The notes under the pieces: generated by a model
The model's input: the letters and a program-made list of their open reading frames with translations, nothing else
Database searches by the model: none
Told to the model about the DNA's origin: nothing
Made by a program: the position numbers and the translations under genes
Source of the DNA: Opitutales bacterium
Lineage (GTDB): Bacteria > Verrucomicrobiota > Verrucomicrobiia > Opitutales > JABSRG01
Length of the DNA stretch: 64,000 nucleotides
Direction of reading: 5' to 3'
Assembly: GCA_028280845.1 (NCBI GenBank)
Contig: JANQKZ010000019.1
Location: 62,001-126,000 of the forward strand
Shown: in pieces, positions 1 through 7,394 of the stretch
Layout: each line of letters begins with the position of its first letter
Numbering within the stretch: the first letter of the stretch is position 1

Positions 1-603
1 ACTCTCCCGGTCTTGGGGGTGAATCCGCTCATACAGCCGTCGAAAAGAGGGCTGAATGGTTCCCAATTCTATACTCAGCAGGGAATTCATCTGAGCCGAC
101 CACCAGGGAGCGCTACCGGGAATGAGCGGCCATTCAAAGATTCCGTCATGAGAGGCCTCGCTCGCCATTTTAAGCCGCTCCTCGCTCGTTTTCAGGGCAG
201 ACTCCGCTTCCTTGAGGCGGACCTCCGTTTTCAGTTCATCAATCACCCGCTGAAGAGAAGGAACGATTATATCCCGAAGTTCGGGCAGTTTGAAAAAGAA
301 ATCCCTGGCCCCCCATTTCATAGCATCCAAAACCATATCGCCCCCTACTTTCGGGTCTGCCACAACAACAAAATGCGGTCGAATACCGGTTTTCCGAAGC
401 CGGGGTAACACGCCCAGATCAAAACAACTGCGGTCAAAGATGTAGAGTATGAATAAGGATAACGGGTGCGAACGAAACCGATGGACCAGCTCTTCCTCAG
501 TGGACACCCCCCGTAAAGGGTACCCCATACCCTCTACGATCGTGTTCAACTCCTGGCAAAGCGGTTCGTCGCAAACCCCCATGATAATTTCTAACTCGTC
601 CAT
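1..603 (-). CDS. Receiver-like / PAS sensory protein, C-terminus beyond the left edge
   Basis: An open frame runs from an ATG at 603 down through base 1 without a stop, so the protein is truncated by the window. Residues 1-120 have the length and hydrophobic pattern of a response-regulator receiver. The Lys of the last strand is present (FFFK, K105), but the usual phospho-accepting Asp aligns with Tyr54 (FILYIF) and the first acidic pair is reduced to C11-D12. Residues 120-150 look like a helical linker (LKEAESALKTSEERLKMASEA). A PAS-like segment starts near 150 (SHDGIFEW, later YERIHPQD). Such proteins usually continue into a histidine kinase or GGDEF domain, which cannot be seen here. A TAA lies 18 bases upstream in frame, and a TTG is the only alternative start. 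The receiver fold is inferred by pattern, not by alignment. Confidence 0.72.
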   Translation of the reverse strand, partial: MDELEIIMGVCDEPLCQELNTIVEGMGYPLRGVSTEEELVHRFRSHPLSLFILYIFDRSCFDLGVLPRLRKTGIRPHFVVVADPKVGGDMVLDAMKWGARDFFFKLPELRDIIVPSLQRVIDELKTEVRLKEAESALKTSEERLKMASEASHDGIFEWPLIPGSAPWWSAQMNSLLSIELGTIQPSFRRLYERIHPQDRES

Positions 604-1004
604 GGGTATTCTCAATCCTGGTTATTCTAGCTGAATACCGCGGCGTTTGACTACGAGAAAATGGGAAGAGACACCAATAAAAGCTCGATGAAGTGCCGAG
701 TGCCGTGGCATCAAGAGCCCAAACCTGTTTTTCGGAGAAAGCCATCGGCTCATACTATGAAAACGGGAACTCAAAATCAAAAAAACAGAGGGCCACCGCC
801 AACCCAACCGGTATCCCGAAAGGGTCCGGTTCCAGCCTTGGGAGAAGCAACCTCCTCATGCTCATCGATACCCTCGGCCTGGTATAGAAAGATACTAAGG
901 GATTCCAATGTTGCTATGGGAAAGACCAAGCGTATAGGTGGATCGCCTTTCAAAAGGAAAAGACGATTCTTCGATCAAATTCAGTATAGAAGGATCACAA
1001 GAGG
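604..1004. other. Intergenic, no supported gene
   Basis: About 400 bases between the start of the receiver/PAS gene and the 3' end of the S26-like gene. Open frames exist on both strands (for example plus 661-1017 and minus 622-807), but none has a credible start, a domain-like composition or a family resemblance I recognise. It presumably holds the promoter of the leftward receiver/PAS gene, though no clear -35/-10 pair stands out. Confidence 0.5.
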
Positions 1005-1541
1005 CTACTCCGGGTAGACGACTTGCGCCTCCTCAAAACTATAGAAAGTAGCAAAGACAACCCCTATAAAATTTCCCTCGGTAACCAGGTCCGGGTCTGC
1101 CCTCGGGTTATTGATCCCTTTAACCATCCACCCGCGATGGGTTTTCTGCAACAGTTTGTGAACCACCTGCTCGCCCTGCCTATTTTGGTAGACCACATCC
1201 ATGCCCCGCGCCAAGGACTCATATGGCACCTGTTGAAGCACGACCACGGTTCCCTCACTGAGCACGGGTTCCATCGAGTTTCCGGTAATCTCACCAATAA
1301 GTAGATTTCCCTGCCGGCTCGAAATGACTCGAGCTGCCTTCATCACAGTAGAAGAATCCGTTACCCCCAATACCCCTGACGTGCTCGAGGCCTCCTCGAC
1401 GACTTCAACTTCATAACATCCCGAATGGATGATAGCCAGGATCAGGAAGCCGGGGATCCATAAAACCAATAACACGCTTCGGCAGGTGGAAGGAGTGGCT
1501 GATAAACGCAAAGAAAGCATGGCTGGCGCTAGTTGAATCAA
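1005..1541 (-). CDS. S26 (SipW-like) signal-peptidase-family protein
   Basis: A 178-residue protein with an N-terminal hydrophobic segment (residues 22-40), then a compact peptidase S26-like domain. The catalytic serine box is GNSMEP (Ser89). The second box is VVHKLL (His128 with Lys129), followed by VKGINNPRADPD, which matches the TKGDNN-type box of SipW/archaeal-type signal peptidases that use Ser-His rather than Ser-Lys. It is probably anchored or exported, with its domain outside the cytoplasm. IIHSGC at 37-42 resembles a lipobox but has His at -3, so lipidation is doubtful. An ATG at residue 8 is an alternative start. It is divergent from a paralog at 1795. The substrate is unknown: it could be a dedicated signal peptidase or an inactive relative. 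Confidence 0.7.
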   Translation of the reverse strand: MIQLAPAMLSLRLSATPSTCRSVLLVLWIPGFLILAIIHSGCYEVEVVEEASSTSGVLGVTDSSTVMKAARVISSRQGNLLIGEITGNSMEPVLSEGTVVVLQQVPYESLARGMDVVYQNRQGEQVVHKLLQKTHRGWMVKGINNPRADPDLVTEGNFIGVVFATFYSFEEAQVVYPE

Positions 1542-1794
1542 GGTTCATAGATTCCTTTGAGTTCCGTGTCGGCCTAAAAGTGATTGGAAATGAACTCCCT
1601 GAAAATACTGTCTGGCCGAGAGCGCTCTGGTTAAGGGGCCTCCAAGGCACACTCATAATAATAGATGATGTCATATTAAAGAAATCAATAACCCTCTCTC
1701 ATTATTGGTTTTAGTCCCTTCTCCAGGGTTTAATGATGAAATACCAGCAGCCGCGATGATATCTTAAGTTGCTGAAAACCATTAGGATAAGGGA

Positions 1795-2286
1795 ATGGGG
1801 AAACTTTCCTTACTCGCTCTTTTTACAATCCTTGTTTCTTCAACACTATCTGCGGGAAACTGGACACCCCATTCCCCTGCGACTGCAGGGTTTGTTCTGC
1901 TGCAAGCGGAAAACATTCAAAAACAAAACCCGGACTGGAGTATCTTTCGGGTTAAAGGTAACTCGATGAATCCATTTTTCGGAGAGCAATCCATTATTAT
2001 GGTCCGCCCACTTGAATTTAGTGAAGTCAGGAAAAACATGATTATCCTGTTTAAGGATTCAGAAGGAGATCTGGTCATCCACAAAGTAATGGAAGTGAAC
2101 GCCGAAGGGATAGTAACTAAAGGCTCGAACAACCTGAAAAAGGATCCGCGGATGGTAACGACAGATAACCTGATCGGTGGTTTGGTCGCAACTTTTCATA
2201 TGAATGAGAAAATCGAGGACACGATTTACTTGGCCGCCACCGGGCAGCCCCTTCCTACCGCTTATGCAAAGCGGGGTCTGAGATAA
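1795..2286 (+). CDS. S26 (SipW-like) peptidase-family protein, exported
   Basis: A 163-residue paralog of the divergent gene at 1005-1541. It starts with a clear signal peptide (LSLLALFTILVSSTLSA). The mature domain carries GNSMNP (Ser57), VIHKVM (His96, Lys97) and TKGSNNLKKDP, in the same order and spacing as its neighbour. A purine-rich stretch (AGGATAAGGGA) precedes the ATG. Unlike ordinary leader peptidases there is no obvious membrane anchor after the signal peptide, so the domain may be free in the periplasm. The Pro-to-Asn change next to the serine (SMNP rather than SMEP) is shared by some S24/S26 relatives. Function is inferred only at family level. Two divergent, diverged copies suggest either separate substrates or a catalytic/regulatory pair. 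Confidence 0.7.
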   Translation: MGKLSLLALFTILVSSTLSAGNWTPHSPATAGFVLLQAENIQKQNPDWSIFRVKGNSMNPFFGEQSIIMVRPLEFSEVRKNMIILFKDSEGDLVIHKVMEVNAEGIVTKGSNNLKKDPRMVTTDNLIGGLVATFHMNEKIEDTIYLAATGQPLPTAYAKRGLR

Positions 2287-2600
2287 TCCCTTCCACATGC
2301 AAAAACCTGTCAGGAATGGGTGATTGACTGGTAGAAATCTGGTTCTCAGCGGTGTCAGTCGCGAGGGAGAGGAGTGTCCACACATCCGTGCAGGTTTCGT
2401 CGCGATTGAGATCCGGAAACTTACGGGTAGCGCAATTGCTCCGTTCTACTTCAACGACCGGGGGAGTATGAAAATTTTCCGGACACCAGCCCGGGAACAA
2501 GCCTTGGATATCCTGTCGTAGAGCTTGCCAGACAGTTACAGATTGCTTCCGAGGATTGATCTCAGCATCTTGGTAATATTCAAACAAGCCCACGTGAAAG
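2287..2600. other. Intergenic spacer, possible decayed coding sequence
   Basis: 314 bases between the S26-like gene and the esterase. A minus-strand open frame (2255-2623) crosses it and overlaps both neighbours. It has no recognisable motif and I do not call it. No clear terminator or promoter is visible. Confidence 0.4.
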
Positions 2601-3569
2601 ATGAAGTTACTCCCACGCTCCACAAGATCGGTAATCCAGCTGCGGTTTTATATTGCGTCTTTAGGTCTCATTTTTGCAGTTAGCGCTTCATTGATTGCCA
2701 GTGACGAAGCCACGGCTGAGGCAATCGCACAAGCCCGAGCCAATTCCCCGACCGGAGAGGCAGAGATGACTTCGGTTAAACCGACGCGCGATCCAGCTAC
2801 CTGGATCTGGAATGTGCCGGATCCCATGCCTCATGTGCAGCATGGTGTGGTCTATAGCCAGTCCATGGAACGGGAAGTCGGCTACAATATATTTCTACCA
2901 CGTGGCTACGATGAAAACCCCGAGGCGCGTTACCCCGTAGTCTATTTTCTGCACGGTGTTCGCGGAACTGAAAAAACGGCCGCCAATATGGTCCATTTGG
3001 TCATGCATGAACTGGAAGCCGGTCACATTGATCCGGTCATCTGGGTATATGTCAATGGGGGACAATTTAGTGCCTACATCGACTGGGAAGACAGCTATGT
3101 GAGAACCGAAACGTATATTATCGAGGAACTGATCCCCGCCATTGACAGACGCTACCGCACGGTTGCAGACCGCAGGGGCCGTGCCATTTGCGGCTGGTCT
3201 ATGGGAGGGGCCGGCTCCACCCGCCTGGCAATGAAGTACCCCGATTTGTTCTGTGCCGTCTCATCCCTGGCCGGGGCTTTCAGGGTGATGGAAGAAGTGA
3301 ATCCCGATGACAGCGCCTTCTCTTGGGCATCAGAGCATGCAGATACCATCCGAGACGGCGTCGGGCTGACCTTTTACTGCGGTGAAGAAGATTTCCTGTA
3401 TGAGCATAACCTAGCGCTGATGGAACACCTGGACAGTCTTAAGATTCCATATACTTTCCACAAGGTTCCGGATATCGGTCACGACTTAAGACAATTACAA
3501 CTACTGATCGGGCATGATTTTATACGCTCCCTGGCTCGGTATTATCATCCGGCATCGGAAAACCCCTGA
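2601..3569 (+). CDS. Secreted CE1-like esterase (esterase D fold)
   Basis: A 322-residue alpha/beta hydrolase of the putative-esterase (PF00756, CE1/Fes) family. An N-terminal hydrophobic stretch (FYIASLGLIFAVSASLIAS) indicates export. The sequence shows the strand-loop YPVVYFLHG, the nucleophile elbow GWSMGG (Ser200), a candidate acid at GEEDFLYE (Asp264) and the catalytic His in DIGHD (His294). Family members remove acetyl or feruloyl groups from plant or algal polysaccharides, or hydrolyse similar esters. The surrounding carbohydrate genes fit a polysaccharide deacetylase/feruloyl esterase role, but the acyl group cannot be read from sequence. It is convergent with the Gfo/Idh/MocA gene, whose 3' end lies 20 bases away. 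Confidence 0.85.
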   Translation: MKLLPRSTRSVIQLRFYIASLGLIFAVSASLIASDEATAEAIAQARANSPTGEAEMTSVKPTRDPATWIWNVPDPMPHVQHGVVYSQSMEREVGYNIFLPRGYDENPEARYPVVYFLHGVRGTEKTAANMVHLVMHELEAGHIDPVIWVYVNGGQFSAYIDWEDSYVRTETYIIEELIPAIDRRYRTVADRRGRAICGWSMGGAGSTRLAMKYPDLFCAVSSLAGAFRVMEEVNPDDSAFSWASEHADTIRDGVGLTFYCGEEDFLYEHNLALMEHLDSLKIPYTFHKVPDIGHDLRQLQLLIGHDFIRSLARYYHPASENP

Positions 3570-3589
3570 GAGAGGGAATGCTTCTGAAA

Positions 3590-4885
3590 TCAGGCCCGCT
3601 TCCAGTCTTCCCTGAGTTTGCGTGAGGTGTGTTGATTCGCCTCGGGATCATCTGAGAACTCCTCCTTGACCGGATCCCACTTCAAGGGCCGCTCCAGGTC
3701 CATCGCAATGAGTCCCATGTGCAGGGTTGTGCTCAACTGATGAAGGGTGTTCGCCGTGTAGGTGGGTTCGTCGCCAGAGCGTATACAATCGATGAAGTTC
3801 TGGTGTTCCCCAACCGGCCGCTGCCAGTGTTTGGATGTATGTTGCTCGTATTTCTGTCGAAGGATCATGGGGTCGCTTGCTCCAAAAGGCCCATTCCAGC
3901 CATCGACCGATACCCATCCTTTGGCCCCTAAGAGCTTCACCGTAGCCTTTTGTCCAAGCCACTCCGCCCCTTCCGAATTCTTTACCGACATCGTTACCCC
4001 ATTGGCATACCGGTAGTGCACTTCATACACCGCCGGGATGTCCGTCTCCGAGTTGGGAGGAACGGGCTGCCCCCACGCTTTCACTTCTACGGCCGTGCCG
4101 TGGGGATCGTTGACCGCCAGCTGGGCCGTATCCACCAGGTGGGCACCCCAGTCCGTCAATACTCCCGTGGAGTAATCTCGAATGTACCGCCAGTTCAGCC
4201 ATCCGGTCCGGCTGGGAGTATAGGGGTGGTAGGGTGCAGGCCCCAGCCACATTTCCCAATTCAATCCTTCGGGAACCGGCGCCGGATCTTCCGCTGGATT
4301 GATCGTGCCAGGAGGCAAGATGACATCGACATGATACAGGTCCCCGATGGCCCCATTTCGCAACCATTCGATCAACATGTGATACTTGATCATGGATCGG
4401 TCCTCCAGCCCGGTCTGAAAGGTCTTTCCACTTTTCGCCACAGCTTTCACCAGCTCCCTGCCCTCCCCAATGCGATAGGTCGGTTTCTCACAAAAGACAT
4501 GCTTTCCCGCAGCCAACCCCATCAACGACATCGGGACGTGCCAGTGGTCTGGTGTCGAAATCACGACAGCATCCAGACTGTCATCCGCCATGATTTCGCG
4601 AAAGTCATCCACCATCCGACAATCTTCATTGCCGTAAGCCGCGTTGGTAATCCGCGCAGCCTCCTCCATCCGGTCCCGAAACGCATCGCAGACAACCAGG
4701 GCCTTGCAGCCCTCCACTTCCAGGAAGTGTTTCAGGTTGTAATTCGTCCCGTGGCCGCCAGTCCCGATAAAACCAAGATTCAAGGTATTCGAAGGAGCCG
4801 ACCTCCCCAATAAGGAAGAGGGAACCACCATCGGAGCCACCCCGGCCGCCAACATAGACTGAATAAAAGTGCGTCGTGTTTTCAT
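3590..4885 (-). CDS. Gfo/Idh/MocA oxidoreductase with Tat signal
   Basis: A 431-residue NAD(P)-dependent sugar oxidoreductase. The N-terminus has a twin-arginine export signal (KTRRTFIQS followed by a short hydrophobic stretch), so the folded, cofactor-loaded enzyme is probably secreted. The Rossmann segment is LGFIGTGGHG. HVFCEKP is the family signature whose Lys sits near the nicotinamide, and DWGAHLVDTAQL is the usual active-site His helix. This subfamily is highly expanded in Planctomycetes and Verrucomicrobiota and acts on sugars, inositols or glycosides, sometimes by NAD-assisted glycosidase chemistry. A dispersed repeat lies 16 bases upstream of its start. Upstream on the same strand are a broken GxxExxY gene, DUF1080 and another Gfo gene, consistent with sugar oxidation plus 3-keto-glycoside cleavage. 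The substrate is unknown. Confidence 0.88.
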   Translation of the reverse strand: MKTRRTFIQSMLAAGVAPMVVPSSLLGRSAPSNTLNLGFIGTGGHGTNYNLKHFLEVEGCKALVVCDAFRDRMEEAARITNAAYGNEDCRMVDDFREIMADDSLDAVVISTPDHWHVPMSLMGLAAGKHVFCEKPTYRIGEGRELVKAVAKSGKTFQTGLEDRSMIKYHMLIEWLRNGAIGDLYHVDVILPPGTINPAEDPAPVPEGLNWEMWLGPAPYHPYTPSRTGWLNWRYIRDYSTGVLTDWGAHLVDTAQLAVNDPHGTAVEVKAWGQPVPPNSETDIPAVYEVHYRYANGVTMSVKNSEGAEWLGQKATVKLLGAKGWVSVDGWNGPFGASDPMILRQKYEQHTSKHWQRPVGEHQNFIDCIRSGDEPTYTANTLHQLSTTLHMGLIAMDLERPLKWDPVKEEFSDDPEANQHTSRKLREDWKRA

Positions 4886-4900
4886 AACTATTTTCTATTT

Positions 4901-4937
4901 GAGTCTCCCGCAAAGACGCGGAGGCGCTACGCTTAGG
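4901..4937. repeat. Dispersed GC-rich leader repeat, copy 1
   Basis: Contains CTCCCGCAAAGACGCGGAG, a member of the family resembling TCTCTGCGTCTTTGCG plus CCTCTGCGGGAGA. It lies just upstream of the start of the Gfo/Idh/MocA gene at 4885 and downstream of the broken GxxExxY gene, inverted relative to copy 2. Confidence 0.65.
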
Positions 4938-4965
4938 CTACCCGTTGATTTACCTTTGTGGAAAT

Positions 4966-5227
4966 TCAATGCTTCATTAAATCTGCACCAAAGTTGAGGA
5001 GGAAGCCAAGCTTCATGCCGGTCAGTTGAAGGTAGGTGATATAGTGCCTGTGGTGAATGTTATTTAACGTCTCCACAGACTTTAGTTCAAGAATCACCTT
5101 ATTCTCTACGATGAGGCCCGCGCGAAAAACCTCATCAGAGGAAATACTCCAGGAGGCCAGGCCCCGAGTCTTGATGGATCTTGATAGCCGCGCCGACGAC
5201 CAGGCTTCCTATTTCATTCTCATTCAA
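4966..5227 (-). pseudogene. Broken GxxExxY family gene
   Basis: On the minus strand a TTG at 5227 is preceded by GGAGG at about 7 bases. It opens a frame reading NENEIGSLVVGAAIKIHQ then DSGPGLLE, the N-terminal half of GxxExxY proteins. The frame then hits TGA just after LLEYFL. The family C-terminal half continues in another frame: EVFRAGLIVENKVILELK, NIHHRHYITYLQLTGMKLG and LLNFGADLMKH, ending at TGA 4966-4968. The usual middle third (about 25-30 residues from LLESVY to the DEGFRAD region) is missing, so an internal deletion with frameshift has inactivated it. Copies of the same dispersed repeat flank it on both sides in opposite orientation. Intact relatives of about 125 residues have no firmly established function. 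Confidence 0.75.
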
Positions 5228-5252
5228 TGATAATCCTCCAAAACAGCCTTGC

Positions 5253-5283
5253 TTCTCTGCGTCTTCGCGCCTCTGCGGGAGAA
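5253..5283. repeat. Dispersed GC-rich leader repeat, copy 2
   Basis: Contains TTCTCTGCGTCTTCGCGCC and CTCTGCGGGAGAA. It sits between the 3' end of the DUF1080 gene and the start of the broken GxxExxY gene, in the opposite orientation to copy 1. Confidence 0.65.
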
Positions 5284-5287
5284 CAAA

Positions 5288-6061
5288 TCAAAGCCGTCGA
5301 ACCCAAATATTCCGGAACGCCACCTCCGCCCCATGGCCTTGAATCTTCAACGGCAACTCAGATCGATGGGGATGGTAGGGTAAGATATCCCGATGTGTGG
5401 TCGGCCCCCGAACCACCTGATTGTGATGCACCAACACCCCATTGTGGAAGAGGGTCACTTTTGCCGGGCTGACTAAAACATCCCCCTCGAACACCGGCGC
5501 CGTCCAGATGATATCAAAAGACTGCCATTCCCCGGGCTTCCGGCAGGCATTGAACAGCGGGGGCGTCTCTCCATAAACCGAGGCACATTGTCCATCCGGG
5601 TAGAGTTGGACTCGATGCATGGGGTGAGAGTCGAAAATCTGAATCTCGTACAGGCTCATGAGATACACCCCACTATTTCCCCGGTTGCCGATTGCTTCGG
5701 ACCGCTTATCGGGAATCAGGAATTCAACATGGATATGGGCATCTCCAAAAACCGGCTTGGATACGATATCCCCCTTCCCTGCGACCATCAGGCCATCCTG
5801 AATCGACCACCCATTGGTTTCCCACGCTTCCAGGCTGGTTCCATCGAATAAAACGACCGCATCCGCCGGTGGGGGGGTCAGCATGGGATCAGCCTCCACA
5901 TGTCGAGGAAGTGGCCGATTCGAATCATGTTTCTGGAAGACCGTCCACGGAAGGGTTTCCGTATCATCATAGCCCAACACCCCCTTCTCATTTTCTTTCC
6001 ATTCGGCGGAATGGAGGAAGGGGGTAGTCAGGAGGAAAGCAACTAATGCATATGATTTCAT
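5288..6061 (-). CDS. DUF1080 (3-keto-disaccharide hydrolase family) secreted protein
   Basis: A 257-residue secreted protein. I start it at the ATG at 6061 because that gives a clean signal peptide (MKSYALVAFLLTTPFLHSA); the open frame extends upstream but without a signal. The mature part has the DUF1080/3-keto-disaccharide hydrolase pattern: VVLFDGTSLEAWE near residue 65, then GNSGVYLMSLYEIQIFDS in the middle, and PLKIQGHGAEVAFRNIWVR at the end. The fold is a LamG-like jelly roll; family members hydrolyse 3-keto-glycosides produced by Gfo/Idh/MocA oxidases. Its position between two Gfo genes on the same strand supports a paired oxidise-then-cleave route. The substrate is unknown. Confidence 0.86.
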   Translation of the reverse strand: MKSYALVAFLLTTPFLHSAEWKENEKGVLGYDDTETLPWTVFQKHDSNRPLPRHVEADPMLTPPPADAVVLFDGTSLEAWETNGWSIQDGLMVAGKGDIVSKPVFGDAHIHVEFLIPDKRSEAIGNRGNSGVYLMSLYEIQIFDSHPMHRVQLYPDGQCASVYGETPPLFNACRKPGEWQSFDIIWTAPVFEGDVLVSPAKVTLFHNGVLVHHNQVVRGPTTHRDILPYHPHRSELPLKIQGHGAEVAFRNIWVRRL

Positions 6062-6084
6062 TGGGATATGGATTGAAGAATAGG

Positions 6085-6115
6085 TTTCTCTAAATCTCCA
6101 CGCCTCCGTGAGAGA
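6085..6115. repeat. Dispersed GC-rich leader repeat, copy 3 (diverged)
   Basis: TTTCTCTAAATCTCCACGCC followed by TCCGTGAGAGA is a diverged copy of the same family. It lies in the 58-base gap between the Gfo/Idh/MocA gene (ends 6120) and the DUF1080 start (6061). Confidence 0.55.
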
Positions 6116-6119
6116 ACGC

Positions 6120-7226
6120 TTACTTCGATATTTTTGTGACCTCCCCCGGCTTGACCGGCACCCCGGAATCCGCGCTGCCAATAGCGGCAAAACAAATTTC
6201 GAGGCTCCTTAAGTTATTTTCGGCAGAATGGCACGGCTCCCGTTGATCCTCGATAGCCAGGAGGAATTCTCCCAGAGTGCCCACAAACCCTCCGGGAAAC
6301 CATGATCCTTCCAAATCGATGGTCGCTCGCCCCTTCGCATTGAAATATTGGATCTGATTGATCCGGCACAACTCCCCAGATCCCACAATCGTTCCTTCGG
6401 ACCCGACAATCGCAAATCGCTCCTCCGGGCCTTGTTTGGCATGGGCGCTAAACGCCAGTGTCCCCAATCCGCCTTCAAATCCAATCGACACATTGGCCAG
6501 TGCGGGAGGGACGATCTCCTGGTTGTTCGCCTCAACCACCCGGGCAAAGACATCGTTCACCGGCCTTCCCGAAAAGATCTGGGTCGTGATATCAATCCAA
6601 TGAATGGCGAAGTCGTACAAGACGAGATGGTGGATTTGCTCAAAAGGGGTCCCTTTCGTCCATGTATGGTCCCACTGCATAGACCAATCCAGGGATTGAA
6701 TTTCGCCGAGGAGGCCCTGCTTGGCAGCCAGGATAGACCAGCCCACATAAGGAGCCCAGCGCCCATTCTGGTTCACCGCCAGGACACGCCCCTTGGCTTT
6801 GGCCAGGGCCGCCAGCCGAGCCCCCACTTCCAAATCCAGCACGTAGGGTTTCTGCGACAGGATATGTTTGTCCGCCTCCAGTCCTTTTTCAATCAGACCC
6901 ACACGCACCTCCGGGTGCACTGCCAGATCCAGCGCATCGACATCCCCGCGGTCAAGCAGGGAATCCGGATCATCGGTCACCTCGGCCTCCGGGAAAAACT
7001 CGTCCCGACGCGCCTTGGCCTTATCCAGATCCAGGTCGGATAAAACGGTGTACGTCACCCCCAGCTCCTTCGCCGCAGTCAGGTGATAGGAACTGATCCC
7101 TCCACAACCAATCAACCCCATTCGGGTCTTGGGACGGGCGGGGGCCTCAGGTCGATAAGCAAGGTCCGGGGCAGGGATTTCGGCAAGCGTTCCCGCCTTC
7201 AGAGCAACATCATCATCTTTGGACAT
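6120..7226 (-). CDS. Gfo/Idh/MocA oxidoreductase, apparently cytoplasmic
   Basis: A 368-residue NAD(P)-binding oxidoreductase without a signal peptide. The Rossmann start RMGLIGCGGISSYH appears at about residue 36, after a 35-residue Pro/Ala-rich lead (LAEIPAPDLAYRPEAPARPK) that is longer than usual. The signature is HILSQKPY, so the common EKP is QKP while the Lys is retained. The active-site helix reads HHLVLYDFAIHWIDI. It heads a reverse-strand group with DUF1080 and the Tat-type Gfo gene. A dispersed repeat sits directly upstream of its start. A role in oxidising a sugar derivative imported or released by neighbouring enzymes is inferred. Confidence 0.86.
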   Translation of the reverse strand: MSKDDDVALKAGTLAEIPAPDLAYRPEAPARPKTRMGLIGCGGISSYHLTAAKELGVTYTVLSDLDLDKAKARRDEFFPEAEVTDDPDSLLDRGDVDALDLAVHPEVRVGLIEKGLEADKHILSQKPYVLDLEVGARLAALAKAKGRVLAVNQNGRWAPYVGWSILAAKQGLLGEIQSLDWSMQWDHTWTKGTPFEQIHHLVLYDFAIHWIDITTQIFSGRPVNDVFARVVEANNQEIVPPALANVSIGFEGGLGTLAFSAHAKQGPEERFAIVGSEGTIVGSGELCRINQIQYFNAKGRATIDLEGSWFPGGFVGTLGEFLLAIEDQREPCHSAENNLRSLEICFAAIGSADSGVPVKPGEVTKISK

Positions 7227-7232
7227 ATTTGT

Positions 7233-7262
7233 GATTCTCTCGCCAAGGCGTAAAGACGCAAA
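7233..7262. repeat. Dispersed GC-rich leader repeat, copy 4
   Basis: GATTCTCTCGCCAAGGCGTA and AAGACGCAAAG, a further copy of the repeat, 7 bases upstream of the start of the Gfo/Idh/MocA gene at 7226. Confidence 0.6.
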
Positions 7263-7394
7263 GTTAATTCACTGGATGTCCATTTCCTTTAGTTCCCCCA
7301 ACGGCTTGATACCCCAGCAGGCCCACATGGATAAAGAATCTATTCAGATGTCGACTTGGATTTCACACCTGCGTCCGCTAGAAAAAGATTCTAA

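Noticed and set aside
661-1017. Plus-strand open frames in the 604-1004 spacer
   Set aside because: Basic, low-complexity translations with no family resemblance; they run into the 3' end of the opposite S26-like gene.
2255-2623. 122-residue minus-strand open frame between the S26-like and esterase genes
   Set aside because: It overlaps the ends of both neighbouring genes, has no recognisable motif and no ribosome-binding site.
3950-4813. 287-residue plus-strand open frame
   Set aside because: Antisense shadow of the Gfo/Idh/MocA gene; Arg/Pro/His-rich composition without domain features.
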